From contig NZ_LT629742.1 of NCBI RefSeq assembly GCF_900104895.1, positions 2,294,001 to 2,358,000 on the forward strand: a stretch of 64,000 bases of DNA, given 5' to 3'. Made by a program: the position numbers and the translations under genes. The notes below the pieces were generated by a model, which saw only the letters and a list, made by a program, of their open reading frames with translations, ran no database searches and was not told the DNA's origin. Source of the stretch: Microterricola viridarii (GTDB lineage: Bacteria; Actinomycetota; Actinomycetes; Actinomycetales; Microbacteriaceae). Shown piece by piece: positions 54,981 to 63,791 of the stretch (positions are counted from its first letter, which is position 1; each line of letters begins with the position of its first letter).

Positions 54981-56720
54981 CTATTTGGCCTCGGAATAGC
55001 GGTCGACGACCGCGATGCCGAGCGGGAAGTCCACCGGGAAGTCGCGGAACAGCAGCCGGCCGGCGAAGGCGGCGGCCTCGGTCACCGTCTGGGCGACCTC
55101 CTCCGCGTGCTCCTCCGGCGTGTGCACGATGATCTCGTCGTGCAGGAAGAACACGAGGTGCGGGAGGGACTCGAAGACGGCACCGGATGCCGTGGCGAGG
55201 CGCCCCGGCGGGGTGCTGGAGCGCTCCTCGATGGCGCGCAGACCGTTGCGGATCTCCCCCATCCAGCACAGCGCCCACTCGGCCGCGCTGCCCTGCACGA
55301 CGAAGTTGCGGGTGAACCGGCCCCAGTCGCGGGCCCGGCTGCGCGCCCGGGACTCCTCGGCGGCGCTCGCCCCTGGCTGGCTGGCCAGGCGTTGGGCCTC
55401 CTGCCAGTCCGCGCCGGGCGCCGGCGACGAGCGGCCGAGCCAGCTGGTCACGTGCTCGCCGCGCTCGCCGGCCCTGGCCGCCTGCTCCACCAGCCGGATC
55501 GCGCGCGGGTAGGCCCGGGTGAGCTTCGGCATCAGCCGCCCGCTCTCCCCCGTCGTCGCCCCGTACATGGCGCCGAGCATGGCCACCTTGGCGTGCTCGC
55601 GGCTCTCCACCACGCCACTGGCGACGATGCCGGCGTACATGTCGGTGCCGCGGCCGGCCGCGGCCATCGCCGTGTCGGCCGAGAGGGCGGCCAGGATGCG
55701 CGGCTCCAGCTGGGCGGCATCGGCCACGACCAGCTTCCAGCCGGGGTCGGCGGTGACGGCGGCGCGGATCTGCTTCGGCAGCTGCAGGGCGCCGCCGCCG
55801 CTGGTCGCCCAGCGGCCGGTCGCGGCACCGCCCGGCACGTAGTCGGGGTGGAAGCGCTCGTCGATGATCCACTGGTCCATCCAGGTCCAGCCGTTGGCGG
55901 TCAGCAGCCTGGCCCGCTTCTTGTACTCGAGCAGTGGCGCGATCACCGGGTGGCTGTACTCGGCCAGCTCCCAGCGGTTGGTGGAGGTGATCATCAACCC
56001 GGCGCGGTTCAACGCCTTGAGCACGTTCTGCGGGGAGTCCGGGTTGACGCTCTGGTCGCCGAGGATGCCGCGGATGCGGCCGGCCAGCTCCTCGAGCCGG
56101 GCCGGGCGGGTGCCGTAGGGCACGCGCGGGCCGAGCTCAGCGGTCAGCAGGGCGTCGTGCACCTCGGTGCGCCACGGCAGCCCGGCGTGGCGCATCTCGG
56201 CGGCGATGAGCGCGCCGACGGACTCGGCGGCCAGCAGCAGCCGCAGCCGGCCGGCATCCGGCACCTCGGCGAGGGCCTGCAGCTGGCGCCGGTACTCGGC
56301 CGCGCTGTCCTCGCGGGCGGCGCTGCGGCCGCTGGCCATGGTCTCGCCGAGGTCGAACAGGGTGCTGTGCACGGGGGCCACGTGCGCGCTCGGCGGCTCG
56401 ACCGGCTGGTCCCAGGCGCTCGGCTCGGCGCGGGCGAATGCGGTGTGCGCGGTGAGGGTCGAGTTGCGGAGGATCGCGTGGCTGAGCCGCAGGTCGTGGC
56501 AGCGCCGCACGCGCACCCCGGCGTTCAGCAGGTCTCCGTACCAGCGGGAGCTGTCGCTCCACACCCAGCGCTCCGGCTCCGGGGCGCCCTCCCGCTCGGC
56601 GACGAAGCCGGCGAGCCGGTCGAACGGCAGCACGGTGGCCTCGCCGAGCAGCTCGCCGTGCGCGTCCACGCTGCTCGCCACGACCTCGGTCGGGCTGTTG
56701 CGGGCGAGAACGATGGTCAC
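54981..56720 (-). CDS. PolA-family DNA polymerase with degenerate exonuclease domain
   Basis: 579 residues from the GTG at 56720. The C-terminal half is a family A polymerase: GGGALQLPKQIRAAVTADPG, motif A VVADAAQLEPRILA, the O-helix HAKVAMLGAMYGATTGESG and motif C FFLHDEIIVHTPEEH. The N-terminal 200 residues sit where the 3'-5' exonuclease lies but show no DEDD signature. The 5'-3' nuclease domain of Pol I is absent. Annotated homologues are called bifunctional 3'-5' exonuclease/DNA polymerase and occur in actinobacteria beside normal Pol I. A repair or translesion role is inference. Motif A lacks the usual Tyr-Ser-Gln-Ile-Glu. Confidence 0.88.
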   Translation of the reverse strand: MTIVLARNSPTEVVASSVDAHGELLGEATVLPFDRLAGFVAEREGAPEPERWVWSDSSRWYGDLLNAGVRVRRCHDLRLSHAILRNSTLTAHTAFARAEPSAWDQPVEPPSAHVAPVHSTLFDLGETMASGRSAAREDSAAEYRRQLQALAEVPDAGRLRLLLAAESVGALIAAEMRHAGLPWRTEVHDALLTAELGPRVPYGTRPARLEELAGRIRGILGDQSVNPDSPQNVLKALNRAGLMITSTNRWELAEYSHPVIAPLLEYKKRARLLTANGWTWMDQWIIDERFHPDYVPGGAATGRWATSGGGALQLPKQIRAAVTADPGWKLVVADAAQLEPRILAALSADTAMAAAGRGTDMYAGIVASGVVESREHAKVAMLGAMYGATTGESGRLMPKLTRAYPRAIRLVEQAARAGERGEHVTSWLGRSSPAPGADWQEAQRLASQPGASAAEESRARSRARDWGRFTRNFVVQGSAAEWALCWMGEIRNGLRAIEERSSTPPGRLATASGAVFESLPHLVFFLHDEIIVHTPEEHAEEVAQTVTEAAAFAGRLLFRDFPVDFPLGIAVVDRYSEAK

Positions 56721-56890
56721 CCACCCATTCTCCACTACCGAACGCACGTTCGAATGCCGCGACCCGCGCCGCTCGTGCATTCCGGGGCTCGAGGGTTTAG
56801 CATCGATCCGTCGAAAGGCGCGCCCTGCCCCCTCCCGAAGCCCCGCCGCTGCTGCCAGAGCTCGTCCGCGCGCTCCGGGCGGGCGGCTCC

Positions 56891-57610
56891 GTGTTCGCGG
56901 AGGACGAGGCCGCGCTGCTCGCCGAGGCCGCGGGCGGCGATCCCGCCCGGCTGGCGGGGCTGCTGGCGGAGCGCCTCGACGGGAGGCCGTTGGAGCAGGT
57001 GCTCGGCTGGGCCGAGTTCGCCGGCATCCGCGTCGGCATCGCGCCCGGCGTGTTCGTGCCGCGCCGGCGCACCGAGCTGCTCGCCCGGGAGGCGATCGCC
57101 GCCTGCGCCCCGGGGGCGATCGCCGTCGACCTCTGCTGCGGCAGCGGGGCGATCGGCGCCGCGATCCTCGCCGCTCGGCCCGGCGTGCGGCTGTACGCCA
57201 GCGACGTCTCGGCCGCGAGCGTCGCGTGCGCGGCGGGCAACCTGGCCGGCCGCGCCACGGTGCTGCTGGGCGACCTGTTCGCGGCACTGCCGGGCGGCCT
57301 CCGCGGCCGGATCGATGTGCTCGCCGTCAACGCGCCCTACGTGCCGAGCGAGGCGATCGCCTTCATGCCGCCGGAGGCCCGCGAGCACGAGCCGTTGGCC
57401 TCGCTCGACGGCGGCAGCGACGGCCTCGACGTGCACCGCCGGATCGCGGCGGAGGCCGCGGAGTGGCTGCACCCGGGCTCCACCCTGTTGATCGAGACGA
57501 GCAGCGCTCAGGCCGGGGCCTCTGCGGCGTTGTTTTCGGCGGCCGGGTTCACGACTCGCATCGCGCGCGACGACGCACGCGACGCCACGGTGATCGTCGC
57601 AACGGCCTGA
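56891..57610 (+). CDS. HemK/PrmC-like SAM-dependent methyltransferase
   Basis: 239 residues from the GTG at 56891. SAM-binding motif AVDLCCGSGAIGAAILAARP and the family's PLEQVLGWAEFAGIRVGIAP and GVFVPRRRTELL are clear. The target-site motif reads VLAVNAPYVPSEA, that is NAPY in place of NPPY. The in-frame codons before 56891 (LPELVRALRAGGSV) look like normal family N-terminus, yet hold no ATG or GTG, so the true start may be a rare CTG at 56825 or the gene may have lost its start. Distinct from true PrmC, which would be near prfA. Confidence 0.85.
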   Translation: MFAEDEAALLAEAAGGDPARLAGLLAERLDGRPLEQVLGWAEFAGIRVGIAPGVFVPRRRTELLAREAIAACAPGAIAVDLCCGSGAIGAAILAARPGVRLYASDVSAASVACAAGNLAGRATVLLGDLFAALPGGLRGRIDVLAVNAPYVPSEAIAFMPPEAREHEPLASLDGGSDGLDVHRRIAAEAAEWLHPGSTLLIETSSAQAGASAALFSAAGFTTRIARDDARDATVIVATA

Positions 57611-57648
57611 ACGCGCCAGTCGTTGTCGGCGCCCTGCGCCGCACCACG

Positions 57649-58491
57649 TCAGTCGTTCGGCGCGAGGAACGGCTCGTGGTGGTAACCGGAGGCATCCACG
57701 ACGGCGACCGTCGATTCGGGCACCGCGTTGAAGACTCCGGGGAGGTTGTTGAGCGGCTCAGACACGATGAGCCGGGCGCGCGATCCGAACAGCTTGAGTC
57801 GTTCGGCGCCCGGGTACATCTCGCGCACGGTGTCCACGTCAACGGAATGGAACAGCGTGCGCGTGCGCCCCTGCGAGGAGTACCGGAACGCCCACACGGT
57901 GACACCGTCTGTGACGGCGAGCGTGCCCTGCATCGGAAACGCGATGCCGCGCTCACGCCCGACGGCCTCGACCATGCGGATCGCCTCCCCCATCGCCGCG
58001 ATCGGGTCGTCTGTGAGGCCGAACGTCAGCGCGAGGTTGAACAGCACCTCGGAGTCGGTCGTGCCCAGAATGGCCGGGTACAGAGACGGGTCAACGGCGA
58101 AGGTCAGGTCGCGCTTCATCTTCGCGAACCCGTCGAGGAAGCCGTTGTGCATGAACATCCAGTTCTGGTGCCGGAACGGATGGCAATTGGTCTGCTGGAT
58201 CGGTGGCCCGGCGGCCGCCCGAACATGGCTGAAGAACAGCGGGCTGCGCACGCTGCGGGTCAGCTCCCGCAAGTTCTGGTCGTTCCACGCCGGCTCGATG
58301 CTGCGGAAGAACGCCGGCGCGTCGCCGGCGTGCGCGTTCTCGGGATACCAGCCGAAACCGAATCCGTCGCCGTTGACGGTCTCGTTGCCGAGCGGCGAAT
58401 CCAGCGACTGTGCCACCAGCGAGTGCTGAGCATCCAGAATCACTGTGGAGGCTTGCAGCGGTTCACCTGTGTATGCCAGCCATCGACACAT
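57649..58491 (-). CDS. Class II glutamine amidotransferase (EgtC-like)
   Basis: 280 residues starting MCRWLAYTGEP, with the nucleophile Cys2 exposed after Met removal. Family motifs: GNETVNGDGFGFGWYPE, FFSHVRAAAGPPIQQTNCHP and WMFMHNGFLDGF. This is the YafJ/EgtC type with a stand-alone glutaminase-like fold. No other ergothioneine genes are adjacent, so EgtC itself is unlikely and the substrate is open. The start is fixed by the catalytic Cys. Confidence 0.92.
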   Translation of the reverse strand: MCRWLAYTGEPLQASTVILDAQHSLVAQSLDSPLGNETVNGDGFGFGWYPENAHAGDAPAFFRSIEPAWNDQNLRELTRSVRSPLFFSHVRAAAGPPIQQTNCHPFRHQNWMFMHNGFLDGFAKMKRDLTFAVDPSLYPAILGTTDSEVLFNLALTFGLTDDPIAAMGEAIRMVEAVGRERGIAFPMQGTLAVTDGVTVWAFRYSSQGRTRTLFHSVDVDTVREMYPGAERLKLFGSRARLIVSEPLNNLPGVFNAVPESTVAVVDASGYHHEPFLAPND

Positions 58492-58612
58492 CTTCGCACC
58501 TGCCTCTCGTCGCCCGGCGGTACTCAGACCGTAGACGCGGGCACTGCGCCCGGCGTCACCCGAACCGGGTGATGCTCGCGATCGCCGGGGGTTGGTTGGC
58601 AGCGGTGGCCGA

Positions 58613-59929
58613 TCAGCTGAACCGGAGCCCCCAGCGGCTCGGAGCGAGCCGGTAGATCTGCCGGTAGACGGCGGTGCCGGTGACGACGCCGAGCGCGATC
58701 GCCACGATCGAGCCGAGCACGGAGAAGGTGTTCACCGTCTCGAGGGCGAGGCCGAGCACCTTCTGGGTGAAGTCGATCAGGCCCGCTGCTCCGGGCACGA
58801 GCAGCCAGAAGGCCGGAAGGAAGCAGACCACGGCGGGCGGGGCGCCGCGGAAGGACTGCAGCAGGTAGGCGACGACGGTGAGCACGAGCGCGCCGACGAA
58901 GCCGCTGAAGACGGCCGGGACGATCAGCGCCGAGAGCACCTGCGCGCCGTAGGCGGCGAACAGGGTGACGGTGAGGAAGTACACGGCGCGCGGCGGGCCG
59001 CAGTAGTACAGGAAGAAGCCCAGCGCCATCAGGATCACGCCGACCCACGGCTCGAACGCGCCGAACCCCGGCCCGGTCACTTGGAGCGCGCGGGAGGGCG
59101 CCAGGCCGCTGATGGTGAGGGCGGCGATGATCCCGAAGGCCAGGAGGACGAGTTGGATCGCCCCCGAGACGAGGCGGCTCGACCCGGAGATCATGTCGCC
59201 CGCGGCCAGCTCCTGGATGCCGGTGGTGAGCGCCGCTCCGGGCAGCAGCGTGACCAGGGCGGGGACCAGCACCTGCAGCGGCACGGCGAGCAGGTGCGCC
59301 TCGGCCGCCGCGAACACGAGCAGCGCGGTCAGGAACGACATGAACGCCGGCAGCAGTGTGGCGGAGAAGGAGTTGGGCCGCACGACGAGCTTGGCTGCCC
59401 CGACCAGCGAGCCGAGGAGCAGCGCGCCGATCATGCTGGTCAGGTCGGCGCCGAGCAGGATGAGGGCAACCCCGGATGCCGCGACGCCGTGCCCGATGAT
59501 CCGCACCGGCCAGCGGAACCGCGGCGGCTCGGCCTGGATCGCCGCCAGTCTGTCCAGCCCCTCCTCGGCGGTGAGCTCGCCGCGCTGGGCGGCGAGGACG
59601 AGCTGGTAGACGCCGGACGCGCGGTCGAATCGCACCTCGCCGTCGTGCGGCTCCGTCGCCGCGAGCCCGCGCTCGCTGGCCTCGGTGAGCGAGATGATCA
59701 TCACGGTCGGCAGCACGATGATCGACGCCTGCTCGTAGCCGAGCGCCCGGGCGACGCCGTGCAGGGTGCGGTGGATGTCGGTCGTGGCGACACCGACCGA
59801 GAGCAGGGCGCTGCCCAGGCCGACGAGGAAGCGCTGCGCCGCGGCCGGGTCGGCCTCCTCGTGGACGTCCGGGCGGTCGTCTCGGCTCCAGCGGCGCGAG
59901 ATCGCGTGCCAGATCGACTTCACGTCCAC
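58613..59929 (-). CDS. Threonine/serine exporter family protein (ThrE-like)
   Basis: 438 residues. The N-terminal 130 form a soluble DUF1212 domain (FLVGLGSALLSVGVATTDIH, SIIVLPTVMIISLTEASE). About ten membrane helices follow, with LVTLLPGAALTTGIQELAAG and MISGSSRLVSGAIQLVLLAF typical of ThrE. ThrE of Corynebacterium glutamicum exports threonine and serine using the proton gradient; this protein probably exports amino acids, with the exact substrate unproven. Confidence 0.92.
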   Translation of the reverse strand: MDVKSIWHAISRRWSRDDRPDVHEEADPAAAQRFLVGLGSALLSVGVATTDIHRTLHGVARALGYEQASIIVLPTVMIISLTEASERGLAATEPHDGEVRFDRASGVYQLVLAAQRGELTAEEGLDRLAAIQAEPPRFRWPVRIIGHGVAASGVALILLGADLTSMIGALLLGSLVGAAKLVVRPNSFSATLLPAFMSFLTALLVFAAAEAHLLAVPLQVLVPALVTLLPGAALTTGIQELAAGDMISGSSRLVSGAIQLVLLAFGIIAALTISGLAPSRALQVTGPGFGAFEPWVGVILMALGFFLYYCGPPRAVYFLTVTLFAAYGAQVLSALIVPAVFSGFVGALVLTVVAYLLQSFRGAPPAVVCFLPAFWLLVPGAAGLIDFTQKVLGLALETVNTFSVLGSIVAIALGVVTGTAVYRQIYRLAPSRWGLRFS

Positions 59930-60006
59930 GGGCGCCTCCTCCCCCGTTCATTCTCGGGCCGCGCTTCAGGGCGCTGCATCACGCGGAACGAATGAGCGCA
60001 CAGGCA

Positions 60007-60034
60007 GAGGGGCCGGCCGCGTGGCCGACCCCTC
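60007..60034 (-). terminator. Terminator after the ScyD/ScyE-like gene
   Basis: A 12-bp hairpin (60007-60018 with 60023-60034, loop GCGT) lies 16 nt past the stop on the minus strand. It pairs fully in the minus-strand RNA with one G-U, which suggests it serves that strand. Confidence 0.7.
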
Positions 60035-60050
60035 CGCCGTGTGCCTCTCG

Positions 60051-61298
60051 TTAGCGGTGGCCCCCGGAGTGGCCGTTCTGGCCGTGGTTGCCCCAGTGGC
60101 CGTTGCCGCCGTGGTGACCGTGGCCGCCGTCATCCTCTGAGTCGTCGCCCTGCCCGCTGCCGCGCAGGGGCACCTGGGTGACCTTGCCGACCGGCTGCGG
60201 ACCGGTCTCGCCGAGCACGAAGGCATCCGTCGTCAGGTACAGCTTGCCCTTGGCCAGTGCGATCGCGGCCGGCGAGTTGATGGTCAGCAGGACGCTGGCC
60301 GTGGAGGCGCCACGCGGGACGACCGAGACCTGGCCGGTTCCGGTCGGGCCGCCGAACAGCTCCGTCACGTACACCGTGCCGGTCTTCGGCGAGACGGCAA
60401 CGCCGGTGCTGCCGACGAATCCGGTGGCGACGGTGCGGATCTCCCCGTCGTCGGGGTCGACCTTCAGCACCGAGCCGCGGGCGCCGAGGCTCGCGTCCTC
60501 CGGCCCGCCGGGCAGACTGGACACGTACAGCCAGCCGTCCGGGCCGAGCGCGATACCGGTGGGCACCGGCTCGAACGCGTACTCGTAGCCGGCCGCGCAG
60601 GCGGGGAAGCCGAACGCGGCCACGATCTCCGCGGTGGCAGTGACCGGTGTGGCCGGCGGCAGCACAGCCGTCGTGGAGATCGTGCCGTCGTAGTCGATGC
60701 GCAGGATCGCGTTCGCGCCGGCATCCGCAACATAGATCGCGTCGTCGAGCGCGATGGACGCGTAGGCGTGCGTGTCGACGACGCCCGTGTACGTGGCGGG
60801 GAGGAATGGTTCCACCGTTGGATCGAACTGGTCGGCGCACGATTGCGGCAGCCCGATGAAGCCGTAGGTGTTGATCTGGTCGGGGTTGACCGTGCTCTCG
60901 TACGCGTAAATGTCGGCGAACGGGGTCGGCGTGCCCTTCTTGCCGATCGACACCATGTTCGAGCGGGTGTGGTCTTGGGCTGCCTGGGCGTAGTAGACCG
61001 TGTTCTTCCGCACCGACACGGCGCCGATCTCGTCGCCGGGCGCGCTCGCCACGACGGTCGTGGTGCCGTTCTTCCCCACCTTGTTCAGCGTGCCGGTGAA
61101 GTTCTGGCTGACGTAGACGCTGCCGTCGCGGCCCACCGCCATGCTGAGCGGTGTGAGCAGCCCGTCGGCGAGGGTGACCGGGGTGCCCGCCTGGGGAGGC
61201 GGATTGTTGTCTCGGCCGCCGGCCACTGCGGGGCCGGCGACGGCGAGCGACGCGAGCGCGAGGACGCCGGCCGCGGCGACGATGGACGTGATTCTCAT
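60051..61298 (-). CDS. Secreted ScyD/ScyE family beta-propeller protein
   Basis: 415 residues from the ATG at 61298, behind GGAGGACCCA. Signal peptide RITSIVAAAGVLALASLAVA with cleavage near GPAVAGG. The mature part is an NHL-like beta-propeller (LLTPLSMAVGRDGSVYVSQN, GSTGVAVSPKTGTVYVTELF) of the ScyD/ScyE type, named from cyanobacterial scytonemin clusters but widespread in actinobacteria without that pathway. The last 35 residues are a Gly/His/Asn/Asp tail (GGHGHHGGNGHWGNHGQNG) that could bind metals. No membrane anchor; released or wall-associated. Confidence 0.88.
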   Translation of the reverse strand: MRITSIVAAAGVLALASLAVAGPAVAGGRDNNPPPQAGTPVTLADGLLTPLSMAVGRDGSVYVSQNFTGTLNKVGKNGTTTVVASAPGDEIGAVSVRKNTVYYAQAAQDHTRSNMVSIGKKGTPTPFADIYAYESTVNPDQINTYGFIGLPQSCADQFDPTVEPFLPATYTGVVDTHAYASIALDDAIYVADAGANAILRIDYDGTISTTAVLPPATPVTATAEIVAAFGFPACAAGYEYAFEPVPTGIALGPDGWLYVSSLPGGPEDASLGARGSVLKVDPDDGEIRTVATGFVGSTGVAVSPKTGTVYVTELFGGPTGTGQVSVVPRGASTASVLLTINSPAAIALAKGKLYLTTDAFVLGETGPQPVGKVTQVPLRGSGQGDDSEDDGGHGHHGGNGHWGNHGQNGHSGGHR

Positions 61299-61473
61299 TG
61301 GGTCCTCCAAGATCTCGGAACGAGGTCGATCAGGGAGGCAGAGCCGGACGAGCAGGGCAACCCCGACGACCCGTGTGCACGCGACACTGCCTTTTCGGTT
61401 GTGCCCCCAGGGCAACGGCGGGGCCGTCGCTCGGGGGGAAACCTACGCCCGGCCTCGGAGGGCGACTAGGGGG

Positions 61474-62484
61474 CTAGCCCTGAGTCGCGTGGAGCGATTC
61501 GCCGCGCACGACGATCTTGCCGTTCTGGGCGTTGGACTCCATGTACCGGTACGCGTCGATGAGCTCGTGGAAGTCGAAGACCCTGTCGATGATCGGCGCC
61601 AGCCTGCCGGTCTCGAGCGCCGCGCTGATCGCCGCGACGGCGCGTGCGCGCTGCCCGGGCTCGCGCATGTGGTTGAACATCGAGTACGGGTGAAACACGG
61701 CGTTCGCGCGCACCATCGCCGCGACCGGCACGCTGGGCTGCTCGTCGCTCAGCGTGCCGTAGGCGAGCACGGTGGCCCCCTCGGCGAGGAGGTCGGCGTA
61801 GTCGAAGAGCGAGCGCCCGCCGATCGGGTCGAAGGATGCCGCGATCCCCGCACCGCCGGAGACGTCGCGCACGGCCGCCGACAGGTCATCGCGCCCCGTG
61901 ACGACGACCGCGTCCGCTCCCTGGGCGCGCACCAGGTCGGCCTTGGCCGCGCTGCGCACGGTCGCGATTGCGCGCACGCCGAGCAGCCGGGCGATCTGGA
62001 GCGCGCCGAGCCCCGCGCTGCTGGCCGCGGCGGTGATGAGCACCGTGTCGTCGGGGCGCAGCCTCGCGACCTCGACGAAGGCGAACCAGGAGGTCAGGTA
62101 CTGCATCCAGATGGCGGTGCCCTGCTCGAGGTCGAGGGCGGCCGGCACCCGCGTCAAGTACTCGGCCGGCGTGACCGCGCTCGTCCCCTGCACCCCGTGC
62201 GTGCTCGTGAAGAACGGCAGCGCGGTGACTCGATCGCCGAGCTGGAAGGCGGTGACGCCCTCACCCAACTCGGTGACGACGCCCGCCGCCTCCTGCCCGA
62301 TCCGGGAGGGAAAGCTCGGGATCGTGTAGTGCTCGCCCCGCAGGAACATGAGGTCGGCGCGGTTGAGCGCGAATGCGCCCACGTCATAGCGCACCTCGCC
62401 GGGCCCGAGCGGGGCATCCGCGCACTCCACGACCCTGAGCACCTCGGGGCCCCCAAACTCATGGCACTGCACGATGCTGGGCAT
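61474..62484 (-). CDS. Zinc-free MDR-type NADPH:quinone oxidoreductase-like enzyme
   Basis: 336 residues of the medium-chain dehydrogenase superfamily. GroES-like part: FALNRADLMFLRGEHY, GQEAAGVVTELGEGVTAFQL. Rossmann part: LITAAASSAGLGALQIARLL (AxxGxG-type NADP loop) and SFDPIGGRSLFDYADLLAEG. Structural-zinc cysteines are lacking. It probably reduces a quinone or enone with NADPH. It lies 22 nt after the amidohydrolase on the same strand and may act on its product, but no pathway is evident. Confidence 0.9.
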   Translation of the reverse strand: MPSIVQCHEFGGPEVLRVVECADAPLGPGEVRYDVGAFALNRADLMFLRGEHYTIPSFPSRIGQEAAGVVTELGEGVTAFQLGDRVTALPFFTSTHGVQGTSAVTPAEYLTRVPAALDLEQGTAIWMQYLTSWFAFVEVARLRPDDTVLITAAASSAGLGALQIARLLGVRAIATVRSAAKADLVRAQGADAVVVTGRDDLSAAVRDVSGGAGIAASFDPIGGRSLFDYADLLAEGATVLAYGTLSDEQPSVPVAAMVRANAVFHPYSMFNHMREPGQRARAVAAISAALETGRLAPIIDRVFDFHELIDAYRYMESNAQNGKIVVRGESLHATQG

Positions 62485-62506
62485 GCTGAGTCCCCTCGGC
62501 CCGCGG

Positions 62507-63709
62507 CTAGCGCTCGGCGCGGACGATGCGCCCCGCCTGGACGACGGCGCGACGGGCGTCCTGCGCCCAGAGGGCCGACGGCTCCTCGAGCGGGTTCGCG
62601 GCGAGCATGAGCAGGTCGCCGTATGCGCCGACGCCCAGGTGTCCGAGCTTGTCGTCGCCGATGAGGGCCGCGTTCTCCTGCGTGAGCGAGCGCAGCATGG
62701 CGCTGGGCCCAGCGGCCTCTGTCTGCAGGCGGATGCCGCACAGCTGGTCGTCTTCGAGATCGCCCATGAGATCGCTGCCGAAGCCCACGCGCACGCCGGC
62801 GGCCAGGGCGAGCTGAATGGCTTCCTGGCCCTTGGAGAGCACCTCGGAGTTCTTGGCGAGCGAGATCGCGTTGAGGCCGATCTCTGCGCCGCGGCGGTCC
62901 ATGGCGTCGTAGGCGGCCAACGTGGGGACGAGGAAGGCGTCGCGCTCGGCCATCATCCGGGCCGTCTCGGAGTCAATCAAGTTGCCGTGCTCAATCGAGC
63001 GGACACCGTTCTCGATCGAGTGCTGCACGGCCTCCGAGGAGTAGGCGTGCGCGGCGACGTAGCTCCCGCGACGAGTTGCCTCGTCGACGATGACGCGCAG
63101 CTCCTCCGGGGAGTACTGCGGGATGCGGATCGGGTCGGTGAGGGAGAAGACCCCACCGGAGGTCATCACCTTGATGGCGTGTGCACCGGTGCGGAAGCGC
63201 TCGCGCACGGCGACGCGAAGGTTCTCGGCTCCATCGACGACCTCACACATGTGACCGTGGCTGAAGCACACGTCGACGTGCTCTGAGCGTGGGTCGCCGT
63301 GGCCGCCGGTCTGGCTGAGCGCCGGCCCGGTGAAGTGGTACCGCGGCGAGGCGAACAGATTCGCGTCGATGGCGCGCGCGAGGCCGATGTCGCCTCCGGC
63401 AACGTCGCGGACGGTCGTGAAGCCGCGCTGGAGCGCCTTCTCGAGACGCAGGGTTCCGTTGATCGCCGAGAAGCTGAGCGGACCGCGCTCGTTCTCGAAG
63501 CCGTCCATGCTGGTCGCGTAGGCGTGGAAGTGTGCGTCGACGAAGCCCGGAACGATCCAGGAGCCCGAGCCGTCGACGACCTCCGCGGCGGGGTCGGCCT
63601 TCTCGGCCACCAGGCCGTCGACGATCGCGATGTCTCGGGCGGAGAACCCCCGACCCTCCCCCGCCCATACGTGTGCGCCGGCAATGGTCAGCGAAGCAGT
63701 CTGCGACAT
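62507..63709 (-). CDS. Metal-dependent amidohydrolase
   Basis: 400 residues of the amidohydrolase superfamily (imidazolonepropionase/prolidase-like subgroup). Metal ligands: WIVPGFVDAHFHAYATS (His-x-His), HAIKVMTSGGV (Lys), GSYVAAHAYSSEAV (His), GVRSIEHGNL (His) and VRVGFGSDLMGDLE (Asp). A binuclear metal site cutting a cyclic amide or peptide is likely. The gene follows a hydantoinase B gene and precedes an oxidoreductase, so a heterocyclic amide or hydantoin-like compound may be the substrate. Confidence 0.9.
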   Translation of the reverse strand: MSQTASLTIAGAHVWAGEGRGFSARDIAIVDGLVAEKADPAAEVVDGSGSWIVPGFVDAHFHAYATSMDGFENERGPLSFSAINGTLRLEKALQRGFTTVRDVAGGDIGLARAIDANLFASPRYHFTGPALSQTGGHGDPRSEHVDVCFSHGHMCEVVDGAENLRVAVRERFRTGAHAIKVMTSGGVFSLTDPIRIPQYSPEELRVIVDEATRRGSYVAAHAYSSEAVQHSIENGVRSIEHGNLIDSETARMMAERDAFLVPTLAAYDAMDRRGAEIGLNAISLAKNSEVLSKGQEAIQLALAAGVRVGFGSDLMGDLEDDQLCGIRLQTEAAGPSAMLRSLTQENAALIGDDKLGHLGVGAYGDLLMLAANPLEEPSALWAQDARRAVVQAGRIVRAER

Positions 63710-63752
63710 CTCGTGTCACCTCTCGAGTTGAGTCTCACAATTGGGAGTGGGA

Positions 63753-63783
63753 GGGGCCCGGGCGGTCGGAGCGCCCGGGCCCC
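63753..63783 (-). terminator. Strong hairpin between hydantoinase B and amidohydrolase genes
   Basis: A perfect 12-bp, entirely G/C stem (63753-63764 with 63772-63783, 7-nt loop) sits in the 82-nt gap. It could terminate or attenuate transcription, making the amidohydrolase less expressed or separately transcribed. Confidence 0.6.
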
Positions 63784-63791
63784 CTGAATCG

